Assembly: GCF_029637605.1 (NCBI RefSeq) | Contig: NZ_CP121261.1 | Location: 682,001-746,000 of the forward strand | Length of the DNA: 64,000 nt | Direction: 5' to 3' | DNA from: Achromobacter spanius | Lineage (GTDB): Bacteria > Pseudomonadota > Gammaproteobacteria > Burkholderiales > Burkholderiaceae_B | Shown here: positions 30,278-39,440 of the stretch, one piece after another | How the letters are laid out: every line of letters begins with the position of its first letter | Position numbering within the stretch: the first letter of the stretch is position 1 | The notes under the pieces: generated by a model | What the model was told of the DNA's origin: nothing | What the model saw: only the letters and a program-made list of their open reading frames with translations | The model's database searches: none | Made by a program: the position numbers and the translations under genes

Positions 30278-30614
30278 GCCCTCCGTGGCCGCGCTGATCA
30301 ACGTCAGCGTCTGCTATGCCTTGCCGGGCCATGTGTGGTTGCGCGAACTGCGCCTGCCCGAGGGCGCCACCGTGTCCGACGCGTTGGCGGCCAGCGGGTT
30401 CGCGCAAGCGTTTCCCGTGGTGCAAGCTTGGGAGCGGGGCGTGGGTATTTTCGGCAAGGCGGCCGAGCCGCAGTCCAGACTGGCGGAAGGTGACCGCGTT
30501 GAAATCTATCGTGGCCTGAGCTTCGACCCGAAGGAATCACGCCGCCGTCGCGCCGAACACCGGCGCGCCAAGACGGCCAGGAACGGCCGGGTGCGGCCAG
30601 CCGGGCTGCTGTGA
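30267..30614 (+). CDS. rnfH: RnfH/RatB-family ubiquitin-like protein
   Basis: A 115-residue member of the RnfH family, a beta-grasp fold of unknown molecular role. The core (SVCYALPGHVWLRELRLPEG, then GDRVEIYRGLSFDPKESRRR) is typical, and the C-terminal tail is highly basic (RRRRAEHRRAKTARNGRVR), longer than in many relatives. It starts inside ratA and is translationally coupled. Its TGA opens the 14-bp array that follows. Confidence 0.9.
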   Translation: MANEPSVAALINVSVCYALPGHVWLRELRLPEGATVSDALAASGFAQAFPVVQAWERGVGIFGKAAEPQSRLAEGDRVEIYRGLSFDPKESRRRRAEHRRAKTARNGRVRPAGLL

Positions 30615-30675
30615 TCGGGCAGCTGTAACCGAGCTGCTGAAATCTGGCTGCTGTAATCGAGCCGCTGTAACACGC
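30606..30675. repeat. 14-bp tandem array over the rnfH stop
   Basis: Five 14-bp units: CTGCTGTGATCGGG, CAGCTGTAACCGAG, CTGCTGAAATCTGG, CTGCTGTAATCGAG and CCGCTGTAACACGC. Every unit has a stop triplet at or next to the same place; the first TGA (30612-30614) is the rnfH stop and others are TAA. The first stop-containing piece TGATCGGGCAGC differs by one base from the glnD unit TGATCGGGCGGC 30 kb away. Confidence 0.88.
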
Positions 30676-30775
30676 CGGCGCGCCTCACGCGCGCTGGGCG
30701 CTCGCCCGGGCCGACATTGTCACTATTAAGACAAATCCCGTCCGGGCATCCGGCGTAACATAAACGCGGTTTCAT

Positions 30776-30799
30776 ATTTACGTTTACGTTAACGTCATG
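30776..30799. promoter_or_regulatory. LiuR-like operator before the valine operon
   Basis: The perfect palindrome ACGTTAACGT (30786-30795) lies in TTTACGTTAACGTCAT, about 80 bp before the acyl-CoA dehydrogenase start, with a partly overlapping second half-site (TTTACG at 30778). LiuR, a MerR-type regulator of branched-chain amino acid catabolism in proteobacteria, binds sites of this kind as I recall. No liuR gene is in the window, so the regulator is inferred. Confidence 0.6.
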
Positions 30800-30876
30800 C
30801 CAAAATCGACCGGCGGACGTTCACGAGACAACCCGCTACGCCAACAGACAACACCGACACCATCAGGAGACAGGCT

Positions 30877-32031
30877 GTGGACTTGGAACTGACCGACGAG
30901 CAGCGCGCGTTTGCGCAGGCCGCCCGCGACTATGCCGAGGGTGAACTGGCCCCCCATGCCGCGCGCTGGGACGCCGAGGGCATCTTTCCCCGCGAGGCCT
31001 TTGCCCGGGCCGGCGAAATGGGCTTCTGCGCCATCTATGCCAGCGAAGACATCGGCGGCCTGGGCCTGCCGCGCCTGGACGCCACCCTGGTGTTCGAGGA
31101 AATGGCCGCGGTGGACCCGTCGACCACGGCCTTCCTGACCATCCACAACATGGCGACGTGGATGGTCGGCAAATGGGGGCAGCCTGCCTTGCGCGAGGCC
31201 TGGGGCCCGCAACTCGCCAGCGGCCAGAAGCTGGCGTCGTACTGCCTGACCGAGCCCGGCGCGGGTTCCGACGCCGCGTCCCTGTCCACGCGCGCGCAGC
31301 GCGATGGTGACGATTACGTGCTGAACGGCGCCAAGGCCTTTATTTCGGGCGGGGGCGACACCGACCTGCTGGTGGTCATGGCGCGCACCGGAGGCGAGGG
31401 CGCAAGCGGCATCAGCGCATTCGCGGTGCCCGCCGACACCCCGGGCATCAGCTACGGCCGCAAAGAAGAAAAAATGGGCTGGAACAGCCAGTCCACGCGG
31501 CCCATCACTTTCGAGAACGTGCGCGTGCCGGCCGGCAACCTGCTGGGCCAGGAGGGCGAAGGCTTCAAGATCGCCATGAAAGGGCTGGACGGCGGCCGCA
31601 TCAATATCGGCACCTGCTCGGTGGGCGCGGCCCAGGGCGCGCTGGACGCCGCGCGCCGCTACATGGACGAGCGCCACCAGTTCAACCGCCGCCTGGCGGA
31701 ATTCCAGGCGCTGCAATTCAAGCTGGCGGACATGGCCACCCACCTGGTCGCGGCGCGCCAGATGGTGCGCCTGGCCGCCTGCAAGCTGGATGCCGGCGCG
31801 CCGGATGCTGCCACCTATTGCGCCATGGCCAAGCGCTTCGCCACCGACATGGGATTTCAGATCTGCCTGGACGCGCAACAGATACACGGCGGTTATGGCT
31901 ACCTGAAGGACTATCCCTTGGAGCGCTTGGTGCGCGATACTCGCGTTCATCAGATTCTGGAGGGCACCAACGAGATCATGCGCGTGATCATTGCCCGCCA
32001 ATTGTTGGAAAAAGGAGCCGACATAAGATGA
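30877..32031 (+). CDS. Acyl-CoA dehydrogenase, probably isobutyryl-CoA dehydrogenase
   Basis: A 384-residue FAD enzyme that should oxidise isobutyryl-CoA to methacrylyl-CoA in valine breakdown. It starts at GTG (30877) after AGGAGACA. The FAD-binding block (YCLTEPGAGSDAASLSTRA), QFNRRLAEFQALQFKLADMA and the C-terminal catalytic glutamate in QILEGTNEIMRVIIARQLL are present. Two valine-pathway genes follow, which supports the substrate. The stop overlaps the next start by 3 bp. Confidence 0.88.
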   Translation: MDLELTDEQRAFAQAARDYAEGELAPHAARWDAEGIFPREAFARAGEMGFCAIYASEDIGGLGLPRLDATLVFEEMAAVDPSTTAFLTIHNMATWMVGKWGQPALREAWGPQLASGQKLASYCLTEPGAGSDAASLSTRAQRDGDDYVLNGAKAFISGGGDTDLLVVMARTGGEGASGISAFAVPADTPGISYGRKEEKMGWNSQSTRPITFENVRVPAGNLLGQEGEGFKIAMKGLDGGRINIGTCSVGAAQGALDAARRYMDERHQFNRRLAEFQALQFKLADMATHLVAARQMVRLAACKLDAGAPDAATYCAMAKRFATDMGFQICLDAQQIHGGYGYLKDYPLERLVRDTRVHQILEGTNEIMRVIIARQLLEKGADIR

Positions 32032-33203
32032 ATGCACCGGTGTTGTTCGAAGAAAGAAGCGCGGCGAACGGCGTGCGCTTCGGCATTGCGACGCTGAACG
32101 CGCCGCAGACGCTGAATGGCCTGTCGCTGGAAATGGTGGACTTGCTGGCGGAGCGCCTGGACGAATGGGCGCGCGATCCCGGCGTGGCGCTGGTAGTGCT
32201 GCAAGGCGCGGGCGAAAAGGCGTTTTGCGCAGGGGGCGACCTGCACGGCCTGTATCGCAGCATGACCGAAAACCAGGGCAAGAGCGGCTGGAGCAACGCC
32301 TACGCGCGCCGCTTCTTCGAGCACGAGTACCGCCTGGACTACCGCATCCATACCTATCCGAAGCCCGTGCTGTGCTGGGGCCATGGCATTGTCATGGGCG
32401 GCGGCATCGGCCTGATGATGGGCGCCAGCCACCGCGTGGTCAGCGAAAGTTCACGGCTGGCGATGCCGGAAGTGTCAATCGGCCTGTTCCCGGACGTGGG
32501 CGGCAGTTGGCTGCTGAACCGCATGCCGGGCCGCATTGGCCTGTTCCTGGCGCTGACCGGCGCCCAGATGAATACGGCGGACGCCTTCTTCGCGGGCCTG
32601 GCGGACTTCCGCCTGAACCACGCGGACTGGCCCAAGTTGCTGGCGTCGCTGGAAGAACAGCCCTGGGCGGGGCTGACGGCGGGCGCATCGGAAGAGGCCA
32701 TGGCACCGCGTTCCATCAATGACGGCCTGCTGCGCCGCGCGCTGACCGCGCTGGAGCCGCAGACGCCGTTGGACCCCGGCCACCTGCGCCAGCATTCCTT
32801 CCTGATCAACAACCTGTGCAACGGCAACCGCCTGGACGAGATCTACGAAGAACTGGCGCTGCTGAAAGACCACGCCGACCCCTGGCTGGCGCGCGCGGCA
32901 TCCACCATGCTGGCGGGTTCGCCGGGCTCGGTGCGCCTGGCTTTCGCCTTGCAGCAACGTACGCGTCTGCGCTCGCTTGACGACGTATTCCGTGCCGAAT
33001 ACATCGCGGCGCTGGCATGTACCGCCCATGGCGATTTCGCCGAAGGCATCCGCGCCTTGCTGATCGACAAGGACAAGAATCCACGCTGGAATCCCGCCGT
33101 CATGGACATGGCCACCGACGCCTGGGTGCAGAAGTTTTTCGAAGAACCCTGGCCCGAGGGCGAGGCGCATCCGCTGGCCGATCTGGGCCAGGAAGGGCGC
33201 TGA
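32028..33203 (+). CDS. 3-hydroxyisobutyryl-CoA hydrolase
   Basis: A crotonase-fold enzyme that hydrolyses 3-hydroxyisobutyryl-CoA to free 3-hydroxyisobutyrate. At 391 residues it is longer than enoyl-CoA hydratases (about 260) and matches the hydrolase group. The oxyanion blocks AFCAGGDLHGLYRSM and GHGIVMGGGIGLMMGASHRV and the catalytic region MPEVSIGLFPDVGGSWLL are clear. It lies between the dehydrogenases for the steps before and after it. Confidence 0.88.
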   Translation: MNAPVLFEERSAANGVRFGIATLNAPQTLNGLSLEMVDLLAERLDEWARDPGVALVVLQGAGEKAFCAGGDLHGLYRSMTENQGKSGWSNAYARRFFEHEYRLDYRIHTYPKPVLCWGHGIVMGGGIGLMMGASHRVVSESSRLAMPEVSIGLFPDVGGSWLLNRMPGRIGLFLALTGAQMNTADAFFAGLADFRLNHADWPKLLASLEEQPWAGLTAGASEEAMAPRSINDGLLRRALTALEPQTPLDPGHLRQHSFLINNLCNGNRLDEIYEELALLKDHADPWLARAASTMLAGSPGSVRLAFALQQRTRLRSLDDVFRAEYIAALACTAHGDFAEGIRALLIDKDKNPRWNPAVMDMATDAWVQKFFEEPWPEGEAHPLADLGQEGR

Positions 33204-33280
33204 CGCAACAGCCCGGGCACCCGTCATGCAGGTCACGATGAATCCATACCTATAGCAATAGCAACAGGAGACAAAACATC

Positions 33281-34171
33281 ATGAGCAGTATCGCGTTTAT
33301 CGGTTTGGGCAACATGGGCGCGCCCATGGCATTGAATCTGGTCAAGGCTGGCCACAGCCTCACGGTCTTCGACCTGGTCCCGGCGGCGGTCAAGCTGCTG
33401 ACCGATGCCGGCGCGCAAGCCGCGGCATCGGCGTCGGAAGCCGTCAAGGGCGCCGACGTTGTCGTGTCCATGCTGCCGGCCAGCAAGCACGTGGAAGGGC
33501 TGTACCTGGGCGAAGACCTGCTGGGCAAGATCTCGTCCAGCGCGCTGGTCATCGAATGCAGCACCATCGCACCGGATTCGGCGCGCAAGGTGGCGCAGGC
33601 GGCCGAGGCGCGCGGCATCACCATGATCGACGCGCCCGTCTCGGGCGGCACCGGCGGCGCGGCTGCAGGTACGTTGACCTTCATCGTTGGAGGGCAGGCG
33701 GAAGCGCTGGAGCGCGCGCGCCCCGTGCTTGAGAAAATGGGCAAGAACATCTTCCACGCCGGCCCCGCGGGCGCGGGCCAGGTAGCGAAGATCTGCAACA
33801 ACATGCTGCTGGGCATCCTGATGGCCGGCACCTCGGAAGCGCTGGCGCTGGGCGTGGCCAACGGGCTGGATCCGAAGGTGCTGTCCGACATCATCGCCAA
33901 GAGCTCGGGCCGCAACTGGGCCACCGAACTCTACAACCCGTGGCCGGGCGTGATGGACCACGCACCCGCATCCAAGGGCTATGCCGGCGGCTTCGGCGTG
34001 GACCTGATGCTGAAGGACCTGGGCCTGGCCGCCGAAGCGGCGCTATCGGCGCGCGCCTCGATTCCGCTGGGCGAACTGGCGCGCAACCTGTATTCGCTGC
34101 ACAGCTCGGGCGGCTCGGGCAAGCTGGACTTCTCCAGCATCGTCAACTTGGTCAAGCGCGAGCAAGACTGA
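33281..34171 (+). CDS. mmsB: 3-hydroxyisobutyrate dehydrogenase
   Basis: This NAD-dependent enzyme oxidises 3-hydroxyisobutyrate to methylmalonate semialdehyde. The 296 residues show the N-terminal Rossmann motif FIGLGNMGAPMA, the substrate loop DAPVSGGTGGAAAGTLTFIV and the catalytic lysine in GQVAKICNNMLLG. AGGAGA lies before the ATG. No mmsA (methylmalonate semialdehyde dehydrogenase) is in the operon. Confidence 0.92.
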   Translation: MSSIAFIGLGNMGAPMALNLVKAGHSLTVFDLVPAAVKLLTDAGAQAAASASEAVKGADVVVSMLPASKHVEGLYLGEDLLGKISSSALVIECSTIAPDSARKVAQAAEARGITMIDAPVSGGTGGAAAGTLTFIVGGQAEALERARPVLEKMGKNIFHAGPAGAGQVAKICNNMLLGILMAGTSEALALGVANGLDPKVLSDIIAKSSGRNWATELYNPWPGVMDHAPASKGYAGGFGVDLMLKDLGLAAEAALSARASIPLGELARNLYSLHSSGGSGKLDFSSIVNLVKREQD

Positions 34172-34172
34172 C

Positions 34173-34200
34173 ATGAGCGCACAACGATGAGCGCACCACA
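34173..34200 (+). repeat. 14-bp duplication of the thioesterase start with a 5-codon uORF
   Basis: ATGAGCGCACAACG (34173) is followed directly by ATGAGCGCACCACA (34187), the true start. The first copy encodes MSAQR and its TGA overlaps the true ATG as ATGA. This is the same arrangement as at the smpB start. Confidence 0.8.
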
Positions 34201-34624
34201 GGCGCCGACCGACCCCGCCGCGCGGGTCAAGGAAAGCTTCGACCGGCAAAGCATCATGCGGCTGCTGGGCGCCGGGCTGGACGTGGTGGAGCCGGGCAGG
34301 GTGGACATCGTGCTGCCTTACCGGGCCGATCTCTGCCAGCAGAACGGCTTTCTGCACGCGGGCATTTCCACCACGATCGCCGACAGCGCGGGCGGCTACG
34401 CCGCCTACACACTGTTTGGCCCGGGCGAAGACGTGCTGACCTCGGAGTTCAAGATGAACTTCCTGGCGCCCGCCAAGGGCGATCGCTACGTGGCCAGCGG
34501 CCGCGTGGTCAAGCCGGGCAAGCGTTTGTCCATCTGCCAGGTTGAAGTGCATGCCTACGAAGGCGAGCAGGCCACGCTATGCGTGATAGGCTTGCTCACC
34601 GCGGTGCGCGTGACGCCGCGATGA
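34187..34624 (+). CDS. PaaI-type hot-dog thioesterase
   Basis: A 145-residue hot-dog-fold protein with the PaaI-like catalytic region QQNGFLHAGISTTIADSAGG and the central strand EFKMNFLAPAKGDRYVASGR. It probably hydrolyses a short acyl-CoA. Its position 15 bp after mmsB suggests a safety role in the valine pathway, such as releasing CoA from reactive intermediates, but no substrate can be read from sequence. The upstream ATG at 34173 is a repeated copy in another frame. Confidence 0.85.
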   Translation: MSAPQAPTDPAARVKESFDRQSIMRLLGAGLDVVEPGRVDIVLPYRADLCQQNGFLHAGISTTIADSAGGYAAYTLFGPGEDVLTSEFKMNFLAPAKGDRYVASGRVVKPGKRLSICQVEVHAYEGEQATLCVIGLLTAVRVTPR

Positions 34625-34702
34625 ATCCGGCGCGCCGCGCGTGTCGCCCTTGACGGGGCGCAGGCGCGGCGCGCTTGTCACGCGTCGCATGAGTACGAGG
34701 CC

Positions 34703-35392
34703 ATGCCTGCAAAAGAACACCACCGTATTTTCCGCAGCAACTGGCTGCGCGCCGCCGTGCTTGGCGCCAACGACGGCATCGTTTCCACGGCCAGCCTGAT
34801 TACCGGCGTGGCCGCCGCGCAGGCCTCGCATGGCGCCATCCTGACGTCGGGCCTGGCCGGGCTGGTGGCGGGGGCCTTGTCGATGGCTGCCGGCGAATAT
34901 GTGTCCGTGCGCTCCCAGGCCGATACCGAGGCGGCCGATCTTCGGCTTGAGCAGCGGTCGCTGAAAGGCAATTCAGAAGAAGAGCTGGCCGAGCTGGTCG
35001 ATATCTATGTGGGCCGCGGCCTGACGCGCAATCTGGCGACGCAGGTGGCGCGCCAACTGACGCGCCACGACGCGCTGGATGCGCACGCGCGCGACGAACT
35101 TGGCATTTCGGTGCATAACCGCGCGCAACCTGTGCAAGCGGCGGTGGCGTCCGCCGCCTCGTTCGCGGCTGGCGCGGCATTGCCGCTGGTCGTTGCCGTG
35201 ACGGCGCCCCTGCCGCAATTGATCGCCTGGGTGACCGGTGCGTCGGTGGTGTGCCTGGCGGCGTTGGGCGCCCTGGCCGCGGGGGCGGGCGGTGCACCCA
35301 AGGGGCCGGCCGCCTTGCGCGTGACGATTCTGGGTGCGTTGGCCATGGCGGCGACGGCGGCGGTAGGTGCACTGTTCGGCGTGGCCGTCTAG
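34703..35392 (+). CDS. VIT-family iron/manganese transporter
   Basis: A 229-residue membrane protein related to plant VIT1 and yeast Ccc1. It starts with HHRIFRSNWLRAAVLGANDG, the diagnostic segment of the family, and has about five hydrophobic helices in two groups (residues 13-70 and 150-229) separated by a charged cytoplasmic loop. Relatives carry Fe2+ or Mn2+ out of the cytoplasm in exchange for protons. No metal-responsive regulator is visible nearby. Confidence 0.9.
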   Translation: MPAKEHHRIFRSNWLRAAVLGANDGIVSTASLITGVAAAQASHGAILTSGLAGLVAGALSMAAGEYVSVRSQADTEAADLRLEQRSLKGNSEEELAELVDIYVGRGLTRNLATQVARQLTRHDALDAHARDELGISVHNRAQPVQAAVASAASFAAGAALPLVVAVTAPLPQLIAWVTGASVVCLAALGALAAGAGGAPKGPAALRVTILGALAMAATAAVGALFGVAV

Positions 35393-35475
35393 CGCTGCCG
35401 GATGCTGGGTGAGCAGGCTGCCGGTGCCGGGTTGGCAGGCTGCCAGCGGGATGCCGGATTGGCAGGTTGCCCGCT
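35393..35475. repeat. Imperfect 22-27 bp repeats between two convergent genes
   Basis: Three related units (35393, 35416, 35438) share GGCTGCC...GCCGGGTTGGCA, and a fourth begins at 35465. They start directly after the TAG of the VIT gene and end near the ygfZ stop. Unlike the other arrays, the units do not each contain a stop codon. Confidence 0.65.
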
Positions 35476-35486
35476 GGAGCGCTGGT

Positions 35487-36485
35487 TCAGGGCGTAATAG
35501 AGTAGGGCAGCGGCGTGGTGCTGATGCGCGGGCCGTCTTCCGCGCCCAGCCGCAGATCGCCCTGGGGCAGCGCGGCAAGCGTGGTTTCGAACAGCACAGC
35601 GGCCACGCCCGCGTCACTGGCGCCGTCCACGATGCGGCCAATCGGCTCACCCGGCTGGGTGGCGTCGAAGACGTCCACACCGGCCAGCGCCGCGCCTTGC
35701 ACGCTGGCGTCGTCAATGGTGCCGTAAGCCATGCGCCGCTTCACGGTGCCCCGGTAGTGGCTGCGCGCCACCACTTCCTGGCCCGGATAACAGCCCTTGG
35801 TGAAGCTCACGCCCTGCACCAGTTCCAGGTTGACGGTTTGTGGGATGAATACATCCTGCGTGGCCGTGGCAATCCAGGGGATGCCGGCGGCCAGATCCGC
35901 CATGTGCCATTGCGAGGCGGGTGCCAGACCAAGCACGCCGGCCAAGGTTTGGGATTGTTCCAACTGCTCGTCGGACGCGATCCACCACCAGCGCAACTGG
36001 GCATCCGCCGACGGCGCCGCGATCCAGGTGCCGGACGGCAGGTCCACCCGTTGCCAGTCCGCGCGCGGCAAGGCGCCGGTCACGGCTTCCAGCGCGGCGG
36101 CCTGTTCGTTTGTTGCCTGCACGCCGGCCACGTTCAGCGCGGTGGCGGCAAGCTTGACCTTGGCGCGCAGCACGAACATGGACAGGCGCTTGAGCAGGGC
36201 TTGGGACAGGTCCTGGCGCACCAGGCCGTAGAGCTGAGGGCCATCTTCCGCGCCGGGGGCGGCGCGCCACATGACCAGGGTGGCCAGCAGCCGGCCCTTG
36301 GCCGTGCAATAGCCCGCCAGGCGGGCGGCATCAGCGGGCAGGCCGGTGACGTCTTGCGTCAGTTGGCCGTGCAGGAAAGTCAGCGCGTCGGCGCCGGACG
36401 CGCTGAAAACCAGGAAGTCATCCAGCGGCGCGCATGGCGCGCAACCTTCGGCGCGGACGGGAATCGAAGAATAGAAAGCGTGCAT
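35487..36485 (-). CDS. ygfZ: Folate-binding protein YgfZ
   Basis: YgfZ supports synthesis or repair of certain iron-sulfur proteins and binds tetrahydrofolate, as shown in E. coli. The 332-residue protein shows the glycine-cleavage T-protein-like core and the diagnostic KGCYPGQEVVARSHYRG motif with the conserved cysteine. The start MHAFYSSIPVRAEGC is divergent from mltG. Confidence 0.92.
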   Translation of the reverse strand: MHAFYSSIPVRAEGCAPCAPLDDFLVFSASGADALTFLHGQLTQDVTGLPADAARLAGYCTAKGRLLATLVMWRAAPGAEDGPQLYGLVRQDLSQALLKRLSMFVLRAKVKLAATALNVAGVQATNEQAAALEAVTGALPRADWQRVDLPSGTWIAAPSADAQLRWWWIASDEQLEQSQTLAGVLGLAPASQWHMADLAAGIPWIATATQDVFIPQTVNLELVQGVSFTKGCYPGQEVVARSHYRGTVKRRMAYGTIDDASVQGAALAGVDVFDATQPGEPIGRIVDGASDAGVAAVLFETTLAALPQGDLRLGAEDGPRISTTPLPYSITP

Positions 36486-36638
36486 GGCGGCGGTGTGATC
36501 ACGTCATCAAAGTGCAGATGATAGCCGCCTTCCCGCAGGCCATGGCCCATGCCCCCGATGGGCAAAGGGCCGCGCGATGGGCGCTGGCCCCGTTTTTGCC
36601 ACGCCAGATTCTCGCGATCCATTAAACTTCCGGGACTT

Positions 36639-37706
36639 ATGAAAAAGCGACTCAGTTTCTACGTCTTGTGCTTGTTCTTGCTTATCGTGATCGCCGCCGC
36701 GGCAGCGGTGGGCGCCGCCTGGAGCTGGATGCATCGGCCTATACATCTGTCGACTGACAGGATCGATTTCGTGGTGGACCCGGGCAGCAGCCCGCGCACC
36801 GTCGCGCGCGCGCTGAACGCCGTGGGCGTGCCGATCTGGGAACCCGGATTCGTCTGGATGGCTCGCCTGTCCGAGCAGGACAAGCTGTTGAAGGCGGGCG
36901 GCTATCAGGCCATCGATGGTGACACGCCCTGGCTGTTGCTGGAACGCATGGCGCGCGGCGACATGACCCAGCGCCAGATCACGTTCCTGGAAGGCTGGAC
37001 GTTCCGCCAGATTCGCCAGGCGCTGCGCGATAACCCCGACGTCAAACAGACCCTGAACGACGTCAGCGATGAAGAATTGATGACGCGCCTGGGGTCGGAC
37101 ATCAAGCATCCGGAAGGCATGTTCTTTCCGGACACCTATATCTTCACCCCCGGCAGCACTGACTACGACCTGTTGCGCCGCGCCTATCAGGAAGGCCAGC
37201 GCATCCTTCAAGACACCTGGGCCAAGCGCCAGCCGAACCTGCCGGTGGCCACGCCTTACGAAGCGCTGGTGCTGGCGTCCATTATCGAAAAGGAAACGGG
37301 CCACGGTCCCGACCGCCGCCGCGTGGCCGGCGTGTTCACCAACCGCTTGAAAATCGGCATGCTGCTGCAGACGGATCCCACCGTGATCTATGGCATGGGC
37401 GAGGCCTATCAAGGCCGCATCCGCAAGCGCGACCTGCAAACCGACACGCCCTGGAATACGTACACGCGACCGGGCCTGCCGCCCACGCCGATTGCGGCGG
37501 CGGGCAGGGCAGCGCTGCTGGCTGCGGTGCAGCCCGAGCAGCACAAGTACCTGTTCTTTGTGTCGCGCGGCAACGGCACCAGCGAATTCTCGGAAAATTT
37601 GTCGGGGCACAATCGCAACGTGGCGCGCTACATCCTGGGGCAGAACACCCGCCCGGATTCCGCTTCCGGGTCCAAACCCGAACCAGCACAAGGACAAGAT
37701 CAATGA
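36639..37706 (+). CDS. mltG: Endolytic transglycosylase MltG
   Basis: MltG cleaves nascent peptidoglycan strands at the inner membrane and sets chain length. The 355-residue protein begins [20 protein letters not shown], a single membrane anchor, then a LysM-like region and the YceG catalytic domain with the active-site glutamate in [11 protein letters not shown] and the ending block [13 protein letters not shown]. It overlaps tmk by 4 bp; the mltG-tmk-holB-tatD order is conserved. Confidence 0.95.
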   Translation: MKKRLSFYVLCLFLLIVIAAAAAVGAAWSWMHRPIHLSTDRIDFVVDPGSSPRTVARALNAVGVPIWEPGFVWMARLSEQDKLLKAGGYQAIDGDTPWLLLERMARGDMTQRQITFLEGWTFRQIRQALRDNPDVKQTLNDVSDEELMTRLGSDIKHPEGMFFPDTYIFTPGSTDYDLLRRAYQEGQRILQDTWAKRQPNLPVATPYEALVLASIIEKETGHGPDRRRVAGVFTNRLKIGMLLQTDPTVIYGMGEAYQGRIRKRDLQTDTPWNTYTRPGLPPTPIAAAGRAALLAAVQPEQHKYLFFVSRGNGTSEFSENLSGHNRNVARYILGQNTRPDSASGSKPEPAQGQDQ

Positions 37707-38326
37707 CCCCTCGCGGACGCTTCATTACGCTTGAGGGCGTTGACGGCGCGGGCAAGAGCACGCACACCGACTGGATTGCGGATTTCCTGCGCGGCCAAGG
37801 GCGGGAAGTCATCTCCACGCGCGAGCCGGGCGGTACGCCCTTGGGCGAAAAACTGCGCGCCCTGGTGCTGACGGACCCGATGGGCCTGGATACCGAAACG
37901 CTGCTGATGTTCGCGGCCCGCTGCGAACACGTGCGGCAGGTGATCGAGCCGGCGCTGGCCCGCGGCGCGTGGGTGGTATGCGACCGTTTTACCGATGCCA
38001 CCTACGCCTATCAAGGTGGGGGCCGCGAACTGGGCGCCGAGCGCGTGGCGGTGCTGGAGCAATGGATGGGGGCGGGGCAGCCCGACCGCACCTGGCTTTT
38101 CGACGTGCCGCTGGAGGTAGCGCGTGCGCGCCTGGCGGATGCGCGCGAGCCCGACCGTTTCGAGCGCGAAGGCGCGGCGTTCTTTGAACGCACTCGTCAG
38201 GCCTATCACGCGCGCGCCAAGGCGGACCCCGGCCGCATCCATATCGTTGATTCCACCCAGTCCATCGCCCAGGTACGCGCGGCGCTCGAAGCCGGGCTGC
38301 GTGCGCTGCTGGCGGTTCCGGCATGA
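37703..38326 (+). CDS. tmk: Thymidylate kinase
   Basis: Tmk phosphorylates dTMP to dTDP. The 207 residues have the P-loop GVDGAGKST (12-20), the DR motif in [17 protein letters not shown] and the LID region with [15 protein letters not shown]. It overlaps both mltG and holB by 4 bp. Confidence 0.97.
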   Translation: MTPRGRFITLEGVDGAGKSTHTDWIADFLRGQGREVISTREPGGTPLGEKLRALVLTDPMGLDTETLLMFAARCEHVRQVIEPALARGAWVVCDRFTDATYAYQGGGRELGAERVAVLEQWMGAGQPDRTWLFDVPLEVARARLADAREPDRFEREGAAFFERTRQAYHARAKADPGRIHIVDSTQSIAQVRAALEAGLRALLAVPA

Positions 38327-39372
38327 GCGCACCCCAGTTTCTGCCCTGGCAGATGGAGACGGCACGTGCCTGGCTAGGCAATCGCGACCGTTTCGCGCAT
38401 GCATGGCTGGTGCATGGGCTGGCTGGCATCGGCAAGCTGGACTTTGCCGTGGCCGCCGCCGCCAGCCTGCTTTGCGAGACGCCAGACAACGGCCTGGCCT
38501 GCGGCCATTGCGCCGCCTGTGCCTGGTTCGCCAGCGGCAACCACCCCGATCTGCGCCGCATCCGGCCCGAGGCCGTGGCCGTGGAAGAGGGGGCGGATGC
38601 CGCCGAACCGACTGAGGACGCCGAGCCCGCCTCGGGCACGGCCAAGCGCGCGCCATCCAAGGAAATCCGCATCGACCAGATCCGTTCGCTGGAATCCTGG
38701 TTCAACACCGCGACCCACCGGGGCGGTTGGCGGGTTGCCTTGCTGTATCCGGCGCACGCGCTGAATGTGGTGTCGTCCAATGCCTTGCTCAAGGTGCTGG
38801 AAGAGCCGCCGCCACATACCATTTTCCTGCTGGTTGCCGATGCGCCCGACCGCCTGCTGCCGACCCTGGTGTCGCGCTGCCGTCGTTTGCCCCTGCCGGC
38901 GCCGGACCCCGATACCGCGCTGCAATGGCTGCGTGCCCAGAACGTGGAGCCGGCGCGCGAATGGTTGGCGGCGGCTGGCGGCGCACCCCTGGCCGCCTTG
39001 CGGCTGGCGCAGGCCAGCGACACGCCTTGCCCGCCCTGGCTGTCGCAATTGATCAACCCCTTGGCGCAAGGCCAGGCACCTGACGTCGGCACCTTGGCGG
39101 AAAGCCTGGAAAAGGTGCCTGCCAGCGAGTGGATCGACGCCTTGCAGCGGCTATATACAGACCTGATGCTGGCCAGCGCCGGCGCGCCCGTGCGCTACTT
39201 TCCCACCCTGGCCACGGGCGTGGCCCAGGTGGCCGCGCGCATGAACACGGCCCGCGTGGCCGAGGCGGCGCGCTGGCTGACGCGACAGCGCGCGCTGGCC
39301 ACGCACCCCCTGAACGCCAAGCTTTTCGCGCACGCCACCCTGCAACGCGTGGTGCTATCCTGCCAGGCGTAA
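38323..39372 (+). CDS. holB: DNA polymerase III subunit delta'
   Basis: The delta' subunit is a part of the clamp loader that places the beta clamp on DNA. The 349-residue protein has the AAA+ start [14 protein letters not shown] (a modified, non-ATPase P-loop), the zinc module with [16 protein letters not shown], and [20 protein letters not shown]. An acidic, low-complexity insert (about residues 84-107) sits after the zinc module and may be lineage-specific. It starts in the tmk stop. Confidence 0.94.
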   Translation: MSAPQFLPWQMETARAWLGNRDRFAHAWLVHGLAGIGKLDFAVAAAASLLCETPDNGLACGHCAACAWFASGNHPDLRRIRPEAVAVEEGADAAEPTEDAEPASGTAKRAPSKEIRIDQIRSLESWFNTATHRGGWRVALLYPAHALNVVSSNALLKVLEEPPPHTIFLLVADAPDRLLPTLVSRCRRLPLPAPDPDTALQWLRAQNVEPAREWLAAAGGAPLAALRLAQASDTPCPPWLSQLINPLAQGQAPDVGTLAESLEKVPASEWIDALQRLYTDLMLASAGAPVRYFPTLATGVAQVAARMNTARVAEAARWLTRQRALATHPLNAKLFAHATLQRVVLSCQA

Positions 39373-39440
39373 GTCTCTGATCCAGCGGCGTTTTGCCTGC
39401 CCGCAGGCCAGGCGCCGCGGTCCCTTTATGTAGTCACATC

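Noticed and set aside
35367..36521. 384-residue plus-strand frame opposite ygfZ
   Set aside because: YgfZ on the minus strand carries its diagnostic cysteine motif; this frame has no recognisable similarity.
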